Source: Pseudomonadales bacterium (GTDB taxonomy: Bacteria > Pseudomonadota > Gammaproteobacteria > Pseudomonadales > Azotimanducaceae). Taken from it: a DNA stretch of 64,000 bases. Each line of letters starts with the position of its first letter. The first letter of the stretch is position 1. The DNA lies in NCBI GenBank assembly GCA_017642855.1, contig JAEPOO010000001.1, positions 620,001-684,000 of the forward strand, written 5' to 3'. The translations under genes and the position numbers were made by a program. The notes beneath the pieces were generated by a model. That model was given only the letters and a program-made list of their open reading frames with translations, was not told the origin of the DNA and did no database searches. This document shows, in pieces, positions 1-8,457 of this stretch.

Positions 1-237
1 CAGGTTCATCGTGTCGCGGATGATCGCCAGCAAAGTTGTACCATTCGGGTTTGCTTGCGCAAAAAAACTCCCCATCGAACTCGAATCGTTGCGTTTCAAA
101 CAGTCCCACTTAAAGGATGTCTCACGACTTGCCCAGGGCCTGAAGGATCAGGCGCAGTTTTCTTGACGCGGTTGTCTTTGCAGCTTTCCTTCGAATTGAT
201 CGACGGCCAGCACGTCAAATTTGATGGGACCGCATAA
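1..237. other. Ambiguous edge region, possible gene ends
   Basis: Three reading frames are open into the left edge and I cannot choose between them. On the plus strand one frame is open from base 1 to a TAA at 235-237 (78 codons). On the minus strand, one frame could start with GTG at 109 and run 36 codons off the edge, with a plausible mix of aromatic and charged residues (it contains FDGEFF). Another could start at ATG 75 and run 25 codons. None matches a family I recognise. The sequence to the left is needed to decide. Confidence 0.25.
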
Positions 238-265
238 GCAGCATGATTTGTGCAGACTGCTTATG
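233..265. terminator. Inverted repeat at the end of the acyl-CoA synthetase gene
   Basis: CATAAGCAG at 233-241 is the perfect reverse complement of CTGCTTATG at 257-265, with a 15-base loop. The repeat includes the stop codon of the minus-strand acyl-CoA synthetase and the stop of the open plus-strand frame. There is no T-run, so it could be a weak or bidirectional terminator or an mRNA 3' end stabiliser. The repeat is seen; the role is inferred. Confidence 0.45.
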
Positions 266-1871
266 TCTCGATACCAAGTGATGCTTCAGCGAACTCTTTG
301 ATCGATTTATAGTCAGCTTTGCCGTTCGGCGCGCGTTCAAGATCTTCTTTGACAAGAATGTTTTTCGGTATTTTGTAAGCGGCGAGATGTTTGCGTGAAA
401 ACTCTTTGATGTCCAGTTCATCAAACGCTGCGCCGTCGTTCATTTGAACCACTGCAGTAATGGACTGTCCCCACTTATCGTCTTTTACCCCGACAACCAG
501 CGCGTCAGCAACGCCATCGTGAAACTTCAGCGCTTCTTCGACTTCTTCTGGATAAACCTTTTCGCCAGCAGTATTAATACAATTGCTGCCGCGACCCAGC
601 AGCGTCAGGCTGCCGTCATCTTCTACACGTACCCAGTCTCCGGGAATAGAGTAGCGGACACCATCGATCACCTTAAAAGTCTTGTCAGTTTTTTCCTGGT
701 CCTTGTAGTAACCCATCGGCAAGAAGCCGCAAACAGCAACCATGCCGGCCTCGCCTGATCCAGGTTTGATCTCTCTCAAATCCTCAGTGAACACTTTGCA
801 TCTTGGGCCGAGAGTAAAACTGGCAACTTCGATTTCCTGATCCTTGGTCATCAGTGAAGTGCCCAGGCCAATCGCTTCGGATGACGAGAAGCCATCAGAC
901 AACATCAGGTTCTCGTTGTGTCTTAGCAGCCCAGCTTTCACTTCCCGGGTCCACATCACACCGGAAGAGTTCATAACACCCAACGAAGAGATATCGTACT
1001 TGCGCGGGTTGGCGTCCAGTTCCTCAACCATTGGACGAGCAAATGCATCGCCGACGATGGTGGTAGCCGTCACTTTGTGTTTCTCGATCGCTTCAAGCGC
1101 CAGAGCGGGTTCGAAACTTCGGGACGGCAGGGTGACACAGGTGCCGCCACTCGCCATGGCGCCAATGGCAGACAACAGACCTGTACCGTGCATAATCGGG
1201 GGCAGTGGCATATTGACCGGTCTTGGATTGGTTTTTAGTCGTTCCATGAACTCACCCAGGTTCTCACAGGGAGGAATGCCAATTCTTGGATTGCCACCGG
1301 CACCCAGAACCTGGAACAGATCATCATGTCGCCACATCACGCCCTTCGGCATCCCGGTGGTGCCGCCTGTATACAGGAAGAGCAGGTCGTCAGGGCTGTG
1401 TATGCGACCCGGTGAAGAACCATCACCGGCGTTGGCCATGTCTTCATAGGAAGAACGTTTGCCGTTGTCCACTGCCAGCCAGTGTTTCACACCCGGTAGT
1501 TGTTCGCGGATGTCGTCAACGTAGTGTTGGAATTCCGATTGATAAACGACGACCGTCGCATCGGAGTTATCAATCAGGTAAATCAGCTCGTGTTCGATGT
1601 ACCGGTAGTTCACGTTGACGTGAACCAGGCCGGCTTTGAAGCCCGCCGCAATGCCTTCCGGGTATTCAGGACAATTGCGCATATAGAACGCGATCTTATC
1701 ACCGGGCCTTACTCCGTTTGCCAGGAGGTTCCTGGCGAGGTTGTTGGATCGGCGCTTGAAGTCTCCCCAAGTGATGACCCTGTCACCATGTATAAAGGCA
1801 GGTTGTCCTTCATTCGTGATCTCTTCTACTGCTTCGAGAATTTCCCCGTAGCTCCAAGCGTAATTCGACAT
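261..1871 (-). CDS. Acyl-CoA synthetase (AMP-forming, FadD-like)
   Basis: A 536-residue adenylate-forming enzyme that should activate a carboxylic acid to its CoA thioester through an acyl-adenylate. The phosphate-binding motif YTGGTTGMPKG lies at residues 167-177. The C-terminal subdomain has the PGDWV, GRGSNCINTAGEKVYPEEVE and PNGKADY blocks typical of the family, including the lysine of the PNGK block used in adenylation. Length is normal. A purine-rich ribosome-binding site (AAGGA) precedes the ATG at 1871. It lies downstream of the TonB receptor gene but behind that gene's terminator, so it probably has its own transcript. The overall pattern resembles synthetases for branched, aromatic or steroid side-chain acids more than FadD of E. 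coli, but the substrate cannot be read from sequence. Confidence 0.88.
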   Translation of the reverse strand: MSNYAWSYGEILEAVEEITNEGQPAFIHGDRVITWGDFKRRSNNLARNLLANGVRPGDKIAFYMRNCPEYPEGIAAGFKAGLVHVNVNYRYIEHELIYLIDNSDATVVVYQSEFQHYVDDIREQLPGVKHWLAVDNGKRSSYEDMANAGDGSSPGRIHSPDDLLFLYTGGTTGMPKGVMWRHDDLFQVLGAGGNPRIGIPPCENLGEFMERLKTNPRPVNMPLPPIMHGTGLLSAIGAMASGGTCVTLPSRSFEPALALEAIEKHKVTATTIVGDAFARPMVEELDANPRKYDISSLGVMNSSGVMWTREVKAGLLRHNENLMLSDGFSSSEAIGLGTSLMTKDQEIEVASFTLGPRCKVFTEDLREIKPGSGEAGMVAVCGFLPMGYYKDQEKTDKTFKVIDGVRYSIPGDWVRVEDDGSLTLLGRGSNCINTAGEKVYPEEVEEALKFHDGVADALVVGVKDDKWGQSITAVVQMNDGAAFDELDIKEFSRKHLAAYKIPKNILVKEDLERAPNGKADYKSIKEFAEASLGIET

Positions 1872-1907
1872 TCTTTAATCCTTGTTATCGTCAAATTTGT
1901 GGCACAA

Positions 1908-1933
1908 AAAAGGCGGTGCTGGGACCGCCTTTT
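1908..1933 (-). terminator. Rho-independent terminator of the TonB receptor gene
   Basis: A perfect 10-base stem (1908-1917 with 1924-1933) has a six-base loop. Read on the minus strand, the stem contains AAGGCGGT and ends in a run of T. It lies 20 bases beyond the receptor stop codon and ahead of the acyl-CoA synthetase start at 1871. Confidence 0.85.
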
Positions 1934-1952
1934 AAGTTTACTGCTTAGTGCG

Positions 1953-4352
1953 TTATAGCGAAAAGCGATATCGCAAAGTCAGCGTTCGACCAAGCGGTGT
2001 GTTGATACCGTTATCCAGGTTGTTTGCTGAAGATGGATCTGCAGCGATCCGGCCAGGGATTGATTGGCCGGAAACACCATAGTATTCGTCAGCGAGGTTG
2101 CGTCCGATCACACTGAACTGATGACGATCATCCGAGGAGTAAAGGCTGATAGAGGCATCCAGTAACCAGAAGCTATCCTGAGTAATTGGGTTCAATGTGT
2201 CAGTCATGCCGTAGTCGTCACTGTAGCGTGCATCGGCGGACAGGCTCATGCGCCAGTTCTCATTTACTGCGAAGTCATAGGTTGTACCGATAAAACCGGT
2301 TACCTCAGCGTTGTTACGCAGATCCTCGCCGTCTAGGTTCTCACCGTTGGCATTGAAGAAGTCATCAGTGTATTCAGAGTTAGTAAATGCCAGTGCACCA
2401 CGTAGACTCAAGCCTTCGATGTCTGTCTGCCACAGCATGTCGAACTCCAGACCTGACGTTTCAATAGCAGACGCATTAAACGTGCTGAACTGAATGTTGG
2501 TTGAGTTAAACAGCTGTACCTGCAGGTCTGTGTACTCGTAGAAGAACGCGGTACCGTTCAGGCGCATGCTGTTATCCAGGAAATTGCCTTTGAAGCCGAC
2601 TTCTCCTCCTTCTGCTTCCTCTGATTCGTAGATCAGGAAGTCATAGCCGGTGAAACCGGGGTTCAGCGGATTCAAGGAAGCCGTAGGTAATGCGCTGTTG
2701 TCGATACCGCCAGATTTGAACCCTTCTTTGTAGGCCCCGAATATAGTGACGTCGTCGGTCAGGTCGTAGCTCAGGGCGACTTCTGGAGAAATATTGTCAT
2801 CGTCGAACTCGAGACCTTCAATCAGCGGTGGCGCAGTGAAGCCAAAGAACGCGGCAAATGCGTGAATGTATGGAATCTCGATGATGCCGTCTTTCTCTTC
2901 CTCAGTGTAACGAGCACCGAACGTCAGTTCAGTACGATCGTTGATGTCCCAAGTCAGAGACAGGAACGCTGAGTAGACTTCAGAATCAGTTGAGTGCTTC
3001 TTGTTGTAGTCGTACTCGTTGCCAGTAATAGGATCAGGACCAACCAGTGTGGTTGGATCGCCGAAGATGTTAGGCATAACAGCGAGATTGAACGCGTACT
3101 GGTACGCATCAAAGATCTGTTCTACGTCCTGGTAGAAGAAACCAGCCTGGAAGTTCCACGCACCGTCATATGCACTGGCAAGTCGAAATTCCTGAGAAAA
3201 GGCTTCATAGACATTATTGTGCAGACCACCGAAAACAGTTGCACCGCCACTGTAGTCGTCCAGTTCCCAGTGATCGAGATCAACCCATGCCGTGATTGAC
3301 GTCAGAGACAGCTCAGGATTAATGTCCCAGTCTGCCTGGATTGAAAGCAGTTCTGTTTCTTGCTCCAGACCAGCCTGACCGTTGTCAAAACCCTGAGGCA
3401 GACCTGCGCGCAGATCTGGATTCAGGTAAAGGCGATAGTTGTTGCCGTTGAGCTTACAGTCATCCACCGCCTGGAAGATGCGGAAAGGTGCGCCAGCCGA
3501 GGGAATACCCGTCGGCTGAGGAGCGCCATCTGGACAGACTGATTCGCCCCACATAATGCCGCCACTGCTGTCGTACTCTGAGTAGTTATACTTCATCTTT
3601 GCGGTGAAATTATCCGTGGGCTCCCACACAACCGTTAGTCGTGCATTCAGCGACTCATCACCGAACCACTCATCTGCGCCGTTTGTAGCTGCGAGTGGGT
3701 TGTTGTCGAAAGCAAAGTTTTCGATCAGCTCATCGTTTTCGGTGTAGCCGATAGCCAGACGAGCACCCAGTGTGTCGGAAAGTGGACCAGAGATAATCAT
3801 CTCTGTCGTGACGCCTTCGTGCTCGGTTTCCATCCCGGCAGAAACCTGGAACTCGAACTCGTCGCCCGGATCATTGGTGGTGATAGAAACCACACCAGCG
3901 GTTGCACTCTTACCGAAGTAAAGAGACTGCGGACCTTTCAGGATTTCTAACTGTCCCATATCAAGGTAAGAGTTGTGAATGAATCGACCACGATTCACGA
4001 CCACGCCGTCGATGTTGATGGCGACCGCCTGGTCAAAGGCTGCTGAGATTGAACTGGAGCCGACACCGCGTAGACGCAGGTTGGAGCCGTTCCCGGAACC
4101 TCCCTGGGCGATCAGCATGTTAGGTACCATCTTGGCTGCGTCGACGAGATTGGTAATGTTATATCGATCGAGATCTTCTTCGGTCATCGCAGCGATGGTG
4201 ACCGGTACGTCCTGCAGACCCTCTGCCTGTCTGCGAGCGGTAACCGTAACCTCTTCGATCACGGATGGTGCTGCATAGGTTGGCGTGTGAATATTGAAAG
4301 CCATCCCCCCCAGGACCGCGAGTGCGGCAGCTCTCTTAATGAAAGGTTTCAT
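1953..4352 (-). CDS. TonB-dependent outer-membrane receptor
   Basis: A 799-residue outer-membrane transporter. A signal peptide covers about residues 1-27 (basic start, hydrophobic core, ending TYAA). The TonB-box-like segment EEVTVTA is at 33-39. A plug domain follows (DVPVTIAAMTEEDL, then the LKGPQSLYFGKSATAGVVSI block), then a 22-strand-type barrel rich in alternating aromatic residues. The last residues form a typical final beta strand, although the last residue is Leu instead of the usual Phe. A GGGGGA ribosome-binding site precedes the ATG. A terminator lies 20 bases downstream. The neighbouring catabolic operon and acyl-CoA synthetase suggest that it imports an organic substrate, but siderophore uptake cannot be excluded. 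Confidence 0.92.
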   Translation of the reverse strand: MKPFIKRAAALAVLGGMAFNIHTPTYAAPSVIEEVTVTARRQAEGLQDVPVTIAAMTEEDLDRYNITNLVDAAKMVPNMLIAQGGSGNGSNLRLRGVGSSSISAAFDQAVAINIDGVVVNRGRFIHNSYLDMGQLEILKGPQSLYFGKSATAGVVSITTNDPGDEFEFQVSAGMETEHEGVTTEMIISGPLSDTLGARLAIGYTENDELIENFAFDNNPLAATNGADEWFGDESLNARLTVVWEPTDNFTAKMKYNYSEYDSSGGIMWGESVCPDGAPQPTGIPSAGAPFRIFQAVDDCKLNGNNYRLYLNPDLRAGLPQGFDNGQAGLEQETELLSIQADWDINPELSLTSITAWVDLDHWELDDYSGGATVFGGLHNNVYEAFSQEFRLASAYDGAWNFQAGFFYQDVEQIFDAYQYAFNLAVMPNIFGDPTTLVGPDPITGNEYDYNKKHSTDSEVYSAFLSLTWDINDRTELTFGARYTEEEKDGIIEIPYIHAFAAFFGFTAPPLIEGLEFDDDNISPEVALSYDLTDDVTIFGAYKEGFKSGGIDNSALPTASLNPLNPGFTGYDFLIYESEEAEGGEVGFKGNFLDNSMRLNGTAFFYEYTDLQVQLFNSTNIQFSTFNASAIETSGLEFDMLWQTDIEGLSLRGALAFTNSEYTDDFFNANGENLDGEDLRNNAEVTGFIGTTYDFAVNENWRMSLSADARYSDDYGMTDTLNPITQDSFWLLDASISLYSSDDRHQFSVIGRNLADEYYGVSGQSIPGRIAADPSSANNLDNGINTPLGRTLTLRYRFSL

Positions 4353-4469
4353 TTTTCCCCCTGTTTATTTAAATGAGACTCAGTTGTTCGTTACCCAAAA
4401 CTGGAGTCTGGTTCACTTATTTGTGAATCACGTATTTTGCATGTCGGGGGATAGGGTGCAACCGAACGA
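4353..4469 (-). promoter_or_regulatory. Upstream region of the TonB receptor with small inverted repeat
   Basis: This 117-base gap separates the receptor from the preceding operon on the same strand, so the receptor probably has its own promoter. TTCAC at 4412-4416 is repeated inverted as GTGAA at 4423-4427, inside a wider, imperfect GGTTCAC-TTATTT-GTGAATC arrangement. It could be an operator. I could not place a convincing -35/-10 pair. Confidence 0.3.
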
Positions 4470-5708
4470 CTAGCTGTATCGCGCCTCAGTGACTGCGTCT
4501 GAATCGCCGGCGCTCACGGCCTCAATGGCGTCACGAAGGTCGGCAAGATAGATGTCGGTCACCTGCAGGTGGTACGGTGAAAGCATCAGGTGCAGCGCCT
4601 TGGGATCCGTCGTCAGGCTGGTAAACCAGCCCCGGTTGTAAAGCTGTTTATAGATCGCGAACACATCCAGCTCAGGATGACTGAATGCGACGATGCCGAG
4701 CATGGGTTCACCGAGAACGTGGAAGCCCAGCTGTGAGACCCCGTTTTCTATGGCCTCGCGGGCATCCGTGACTTGCTTATGCTTTGCACAATAACCTTCT
4801 GTGCCAAGGTAATTCATAACAGCCCAGGCTGCTGAAATCGCGCCGCCAGGTCGGGTCCCGGCCAGTGTCGGTGTGACCATTCTCCCTCCAGGCCAGTCAT
4901 CACAATCGAAGATCATATGCGCTCGCAGTGCTTCGGAACGGAACAGAACCGTCGATGCGCCCTTTGCACAGAATCCGTATTTATGAAGATCTGCGGACAT
5001 GGAGCAGACGCCGGATATTTCAAAGTCGAATGGCGGCACATCGGCCCCGTTCATGCGCACAAATGGTGCAATGTATCCGCCCACGCAGGCGTCGACGTGC
5101 AGCCAGACATCCTGCCTGGTGGCGAGTTCACCAAGATCGCCAATGGGATCGATCAGTCCATAAGGAAAGCTGGGTGCTGAACCCACCAGCATGATGGTAT
5201 TGCTGTCGATGGCCGCTTCCATGGCGGCAACGTCCGCAAGGAGGTTGTCTGCACAGGGGATACGTCTCAGCTCAAGGCTCATCATGGTCGCTGCCTTGTC
5301 GAACGCAGGGTGAGCGGAGTAGGGGGCGACTATGTTTGGCTGCCCCTCAATACTTTTATTAGCTAAGGCGTAATCTCTCGCGGTTTTGACAGCCATATTG
5401 ATGGAGTCAGTACCGCCGGAAGTGATATTTCCTGCCGCATCTTCTGGCGCGTGCAGAAGGTTCAGGCCCATGCCGACGACTTCGTCTTCCATCTGTTTAA
5501 GGCTGGGAAAAGCCAGCGGTCCGAGGCCATTCTCTGACATGTACATCGCATAGGCTTCTTTTTGAACCTGTGCAACGTCTTCACCAGCATTGAATACATA
5601 AATTGCCGTTTTTCCTTCACGCCACTTGGCATCACCGTCGCCGCGCTCAATCATCTCCTTTTTCAGTTCAGACCAGTCTCTACTGTTCTGGGGCATTTCT
5701 TTCAGCAT
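4470..5708 (-). CDS. PLP-dependent decarboxylase/lyase, sphingosine-phosphate-lyase-like
   Basis: A 412-residue fold-type I PLP enzyme of the group II decarboxylase superfamily. Visible signatures are TSGGTDSINMAV (97-108, cofactor phosphate binding), LHVDACVGG (203-211, Asp206 for the pyridine nitrogen) and SADLHKYGFCAKG (238-250), in which Lys243 should form the Schiff base. The order and spacing resemble sphingosine-1-phosphate lyase, but the protein is shorter and lacks the membrane anchor. AAGGAAA precedes the ATG. It is the last gene of a four-gene operon with two amidohydrolases and an ABM monooxygenase, 13 bases after the upstream stop. The operon suggests cleavage or decarboxylation of an amino-containing intermediate. 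The substrate is unknown. Confidence 0.8.
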   Translation of the reverse strand: MLKEMPQNSRDWSELKKEMIERGDGDAKWREGKTAIYVFNAGEDVAQVQKEAYAMYMSENGLGPLAFPSLKQMEDEVVGMGLNLLHAPEDAAGNITSGGTDSINMAVKTARDYALANKSIEGQPNIVAPYSAHPAFDKAATMMSLELRRIPCADNLLADVAAMEAAIDSNTIMLVGSAPSFPYGLIDPIGDLGELATRQDVWLHVDACVGGYIAPFVRMNGADVPPFDFEISGVCSMSADLHKYGFCAKGASTVLFRSEALRAHMIFDCDDWPGGRMVTPTLAGTRPGGAISAAWAVMNYLGTEGYCAKHKQVTDAREAIENGVSQLGFHVLGEPMLGIVAFSHPELDVFAIYKQLYNRGWFTSLTTDPKALHLMLSPYHLQVTDIYLADLRDAIEAVSAGDSDAVTEARYS

Positions 5709-5721
5709 GGTCTAATTTCCT

Positions 5722-6975
5722 TTATTCAGCAGGTATTGCGAGATATGGGTTGGGGTTGGCGAGGTCCCTGTAAAGAATGCCATCATGCATCACGCTTAAT
5801 TTGCTGTGGTCCTGCAAAACGGTAATGTCTTTAAGAGGATTCCCGTCAACGATGATCAGATCCGCCAGAGTATCAACCTCCAGCGTTCCGACGCTGCCAT
5901 GAGGATCGTAAGCTTCGCCGCCCCAGCGCGTCGCACAGATAAGTGATTCGGCGTTACTCATGCCGAACAGATCGACGAAGTATTCAAGATCTTTGGCGTA
6001 GGTGCCGTGAGGGGCGATCGAAATACCGTAGTCACCGCCAACGACAAGTCTGATGTTTGCGGCCCTGAGCTTTTCAACCGTTTTTGCGGTTGCTTCGATT
6101 TCGGCCTCATAGCCTTGTTTGATGACGGTTTCTCTGGATATCCCGATGCTTTCACATTTTTCGAGGTAGGTGACTTCCCAGGCAATAGCTGGGCCAACAA
6201 AGATGTTATCTCTGCGCTCGGCAAGTAGTTCGATGGCTTCGTCGTCCAGGTAGTTAGCGTGACCAACATAGTCAACGCCTGCTCGCACAGCTTGTTTCAC
6301 TGCTGCCGCAGAGCGAGCGTGGCAGGCGACACGAAGTTTTCGCCGATGAGCTTCATCGACGATGGCATTCACTTCTTCATCGGTGAAAGACAGCTCTCCT
6401 GGAGGGCACTGAGAATTGATGGCTTCTCCATCTATAAATATCTTGACCACGTCAACGCCAAGTTTACGTTGCTCCCTGACCGCCTGGCGTAAGGCCCATG
6501 GTCCATCTGCGATCTGGCTGAGTCCGCCACCGGAATCAACATTGCTTGCGGTTGCTCCGAGGTCTCTTCCCGCAGCAAGCAGGCGAGGGCCAATAATTCT
6601 TCTTTCGTTGATGGCGGCACGAAGTGCCACGTCGATCTGGTAGGTGGAACCGAAGCTCACCGCAGAGGTAAAACCTGACGCAACCATGAGGCGAGCGTTC
6701 CGAACGGCCGTTAGCGTCGCGTCCTCTACCAAAGTTTCACCGATGGCAAATGGACTGGCGTCAGCAAAAGAGAGGTGTGCGTGGGTTTCTGTCATACCCG
6801 GCATGACGAACTTACCGCCAAGATCCTGATGAATCACCTCCGACGGTGTGTCGGGGAGCTTGTCTGCAGGCCCCACATACTTGATTCGGTTACCTTCTAT
6901 CCAGATGGCGCCGTTTGTGACAGCCGTATCGTTCGTCGCTGTGAATATTGTGGCGTTGGTGAATATCTGATGCAT
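5722..6975 (-). CDS. Metal-dependent amidohydrolase, imidazolonepropionase-like
   Basis: A 417-residue amidohydrolase-superfamily enzyme with a TIM-barrel core and a small N/C-terminal beta-sandwich. Metal ligands are visible: His65 and His67 (THAHLSF), probable bridging Lys178 (VVKIFIDGE), His219 (ACHARS), His239 (YVGHANYL) and Asp315 (GGDYG). The C-terminus GTLEVDTLADLIIVDGNPL is typical of the imidazolonepropionase/prolidase-type branch (amidohydrolase family 1). It should hydrolyse an amide, cyclic amide or peptide-like bond in the cytoplasm. GGAGAG lies seven bases before the ATG. It is the third gene of the operon running from 8324 to 4470. Confidence 0.85.
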   Translation of the reverse strand: MHQIFTNATIFTATNDTAVTNGAIWIEGNRIKYVGPADKLPDTPSEVIHQDLGGKFVMPGMTETHAHLSFADASPFAIGETLVEDATLTAVRNARLMVASGFTSAVSFGSTYQIDVALRAAINERRIIGPRLLAAGRDLGATASNVDSGGGLSQIADGPWALRQAVREQRKLGVDVVKIFIDGEAINSQCPPGELSFTDEEVNAIVDEAHRRKLRVACHARSAAAVKQAVRAGVDYVGHANYLDDEAIELLAERRDNIFVGPAIAWEVTYLEKCESIGISRETVIKQGYEAEIEATAKTVEKLRAANIRLVVGGDYGISIAPHGTYAKDLEYFVDLFGMSNAESLICATRWGGEAYDPHGSVGTLEVDTLADLIIVDGNPLKDITVLQDHSKLSVMHDGILYRDLANPNPYLAIPAE

Positions 6976-7002
6976 GTGAAGGCTCTCCAGAATTAAATTG
7001 CG

Positions 7003-7974
7003 CTAGTTCAGCCGAAGCAGCTTTTCGCCGTTGGCAGTCAGGCTTGCAGCGAAGTCATCGGCTGCCGATGGGGTGTCCCATCCGCCGAAGTTGGTGCCGT
7101 AGACCAGTCGATCTTCGCCGACCACTTCAATCAGTCGGTGATGTGCAGTCTCTCCGTCAACGTGTGCATCAAACCAGATTTTCCGCAGCATGTATTGTAA
7201 GCCGTGCGCTCTGATGGATTCGGGTACCCAGGTTCCGAACTGTGTCATACCAACAAAGCGATCAAACAAGTAAGGCAATGCGCCACCACCGTGCGAGATA
7301 CAAATGTCTACATCGGGGTGTCTTTCGAATACGCCGCCAAACAGTAATGTTGCGCAGGCCACCATTTCCTCGTAGGGATAGCCAAGCAGAATGGTCAGGT
7401 TAAAGCGGTCCAGTCTGGGGTCATCGGGACCTTTGTCGCCACCGGATGAAGCCGGGTGAAGAAAGAGCGGTACATCCAGATTTACCAGCTCGCGATAGAA
7501 ATCATCGAGGCGAGGGTCATCGAGGGGGAATGGGTAATTTGTCCCAGTGTAAGCGGCAACCAGGCCGAGTTCATTGACCGCTCTGTGCAGCTCTTCGAGA
7601 GCGGCGTCGACATTTTGCATGGGCAGGCAAGCAGCACCGTAAAATTTTCCTGGGTAGTTGCTAACCAGTTTTGCCATGGCATCGTTATGTACCTTGCAAA
7701 AGCTAATCGCGACATCGTCCGGAATGAAATGAAACATGGTCAGTGGGTTTGGGGACAACATCTGGCGATCAACACCCATCTGCGCCATACGTTCCATTCG
7801 GACGTCCATATCCATGAAGGCTGTGCCACGGTATTCCATGGGTTTCATCTGAAAATCGCCGACCCTGAAAAAAGGTACGCCGTTTTCGTCTTTCGAGAGT
7901 TCAGGCCCGAACTTACCGGCCTGGCCGAAGCCCGCTTCGAGAACGATGTGCGCGTGTAGATCCAGTATCGACAT
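7003..7974 (-). CDS. Amidohydrolase family 2, ACMSD-like decarboxylase/hydrolase
   Basis: A 323-residue protein of the ACMSD/resorcylate-decarboxylase type (amidohydrolase 2). The HxH motif is at His7 and His9 (DLHAH), then His173 (LFLHPASS) and His228 (CISHGGG). The usual metal-binding Asp of the family, in a G-T/S-D context, is replaced by Asn295 in VYGTNFGGWD; Asp300 lies nearby. Known members decarboxylate or hydrolyse aromatic and muconic-type acids. The start lies two bases after the stop of the ABM gene, so the two are cotranscribed. Activity is uncertain because of the Asn. Confidence 0.82.
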   Translation of the reverse strand: MSILDLHAHIVLEAGFGQAGKFGPELSKDENGVPFFRVGDFQMKPMEYRGTAFMDMDVRMERMAQMGVDRQMLSPNPLTMFHFIPDDVAISFCKVHNDAMAKLVSNYPGKFYGAACLPMQNVDAALEELHRAVNELGLVAAYTGTNYPFPLDDPRLDDFYRELVNLDVPLFLHPASSGGDKGPDDPRLDRFNLTILLGYPYEEMVACATLLFGGVFERHPDVDICISHGGGALPYLFDRFVGMTQFGTWVPESIRAHGLQYMLRKIWFDAHVDGETAHHRLIEVVGEDRLVYGTNFGGWDTPSAADDFAASLTANGEKLLRLN

Positions 7975-7976
7975 GA

Positions 7977-8324
7977 CTAATCAGCGAAAAAGGCTTGTTT
8001 ACGTTCACCGTTGGGCCCGTAAACCGGTTCCCCACGCTCAACCAGGTAGGCCTGGTTGATGCTCTCTTTAATTCCTACGCCTTGAAGCACCTCAACCATT
8101 TTGTCGTAGTTCGGATGTTTGAAGTGTGCCGCGAGAGAGTCACTGTCCTCCCAGAGCTCGTAGACCTGGATTCTTGTCGGCACCGATGGGTCTGGGGCGA
8201 AGCAGTAAGCGTGGCATCCGGCTTCTTCCTCGCGCGTTGCCAACTGTACATCGGTAGTGACCTCCACGGCGCGATCCCTGTCTGTCTGGTTTTCAAATTC
8301 GAGTGCTGCAACAACGATGATCAT
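7977..8324 (-). CDS. Antibiotic-biosynthesis-monooxygenase (ABM) domain protein
   Basis: A 115-residue small alpha/beta-barrel protein of the ABM/YgiN type, starting MIIVVAALEF and containing the pattern RIQVYELWEDSDSLAAHFKHPN, which is diagnostic for the family. Homologues act as cofactor-free quinol or polyketide monooxygenases, or as stress-linked quinone enzymes. A longer frame is open to 8435, but ATG 8324 has GGGAAGGG just upstream and matches the usual family start. It is the first gene of the four-gene operon and lies divergent from the carboxylesterase gene. Confidence 0.82.
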   Translation of the reverse strand: MIIVVAALEFENQTDRDRAVEVTTDVQLATREEEAGCHAYCFAPDPSVPTRIQVYELWEDSDSLAAHFKHPNYDKMVEVLQGVGIKESINQAYLVERGEPVYGPNGERKQAFFAD

Positions 8325-8457
8325 TTTCCCTTCCCGAGATTTTTGTTTTTTTGGATCTCCGATGCTAAACCAGTTGCCCTGGGGTTTACAAAACGCACAA
8401 AACTCCTGGTCTGGCGTGGTATAAGATAGGGGCAATCAACAGAACGCGGCCGTGCTT
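8325..8457. promoter_or_regulatory. Divergent promoter region, catabolic operon and carboxylesterase
   Basis: This 133-base gap separates divergent start codons. On the plus strand TGGTATAAG (TATAAG at 8420-8425) looks like an extended -10 element. No good -35 is visible 17 bases upstream, as expected for extended -10 promoters. A promoter for the minus-strand operon must also be here but I could not place it. Confidence 0.35.
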
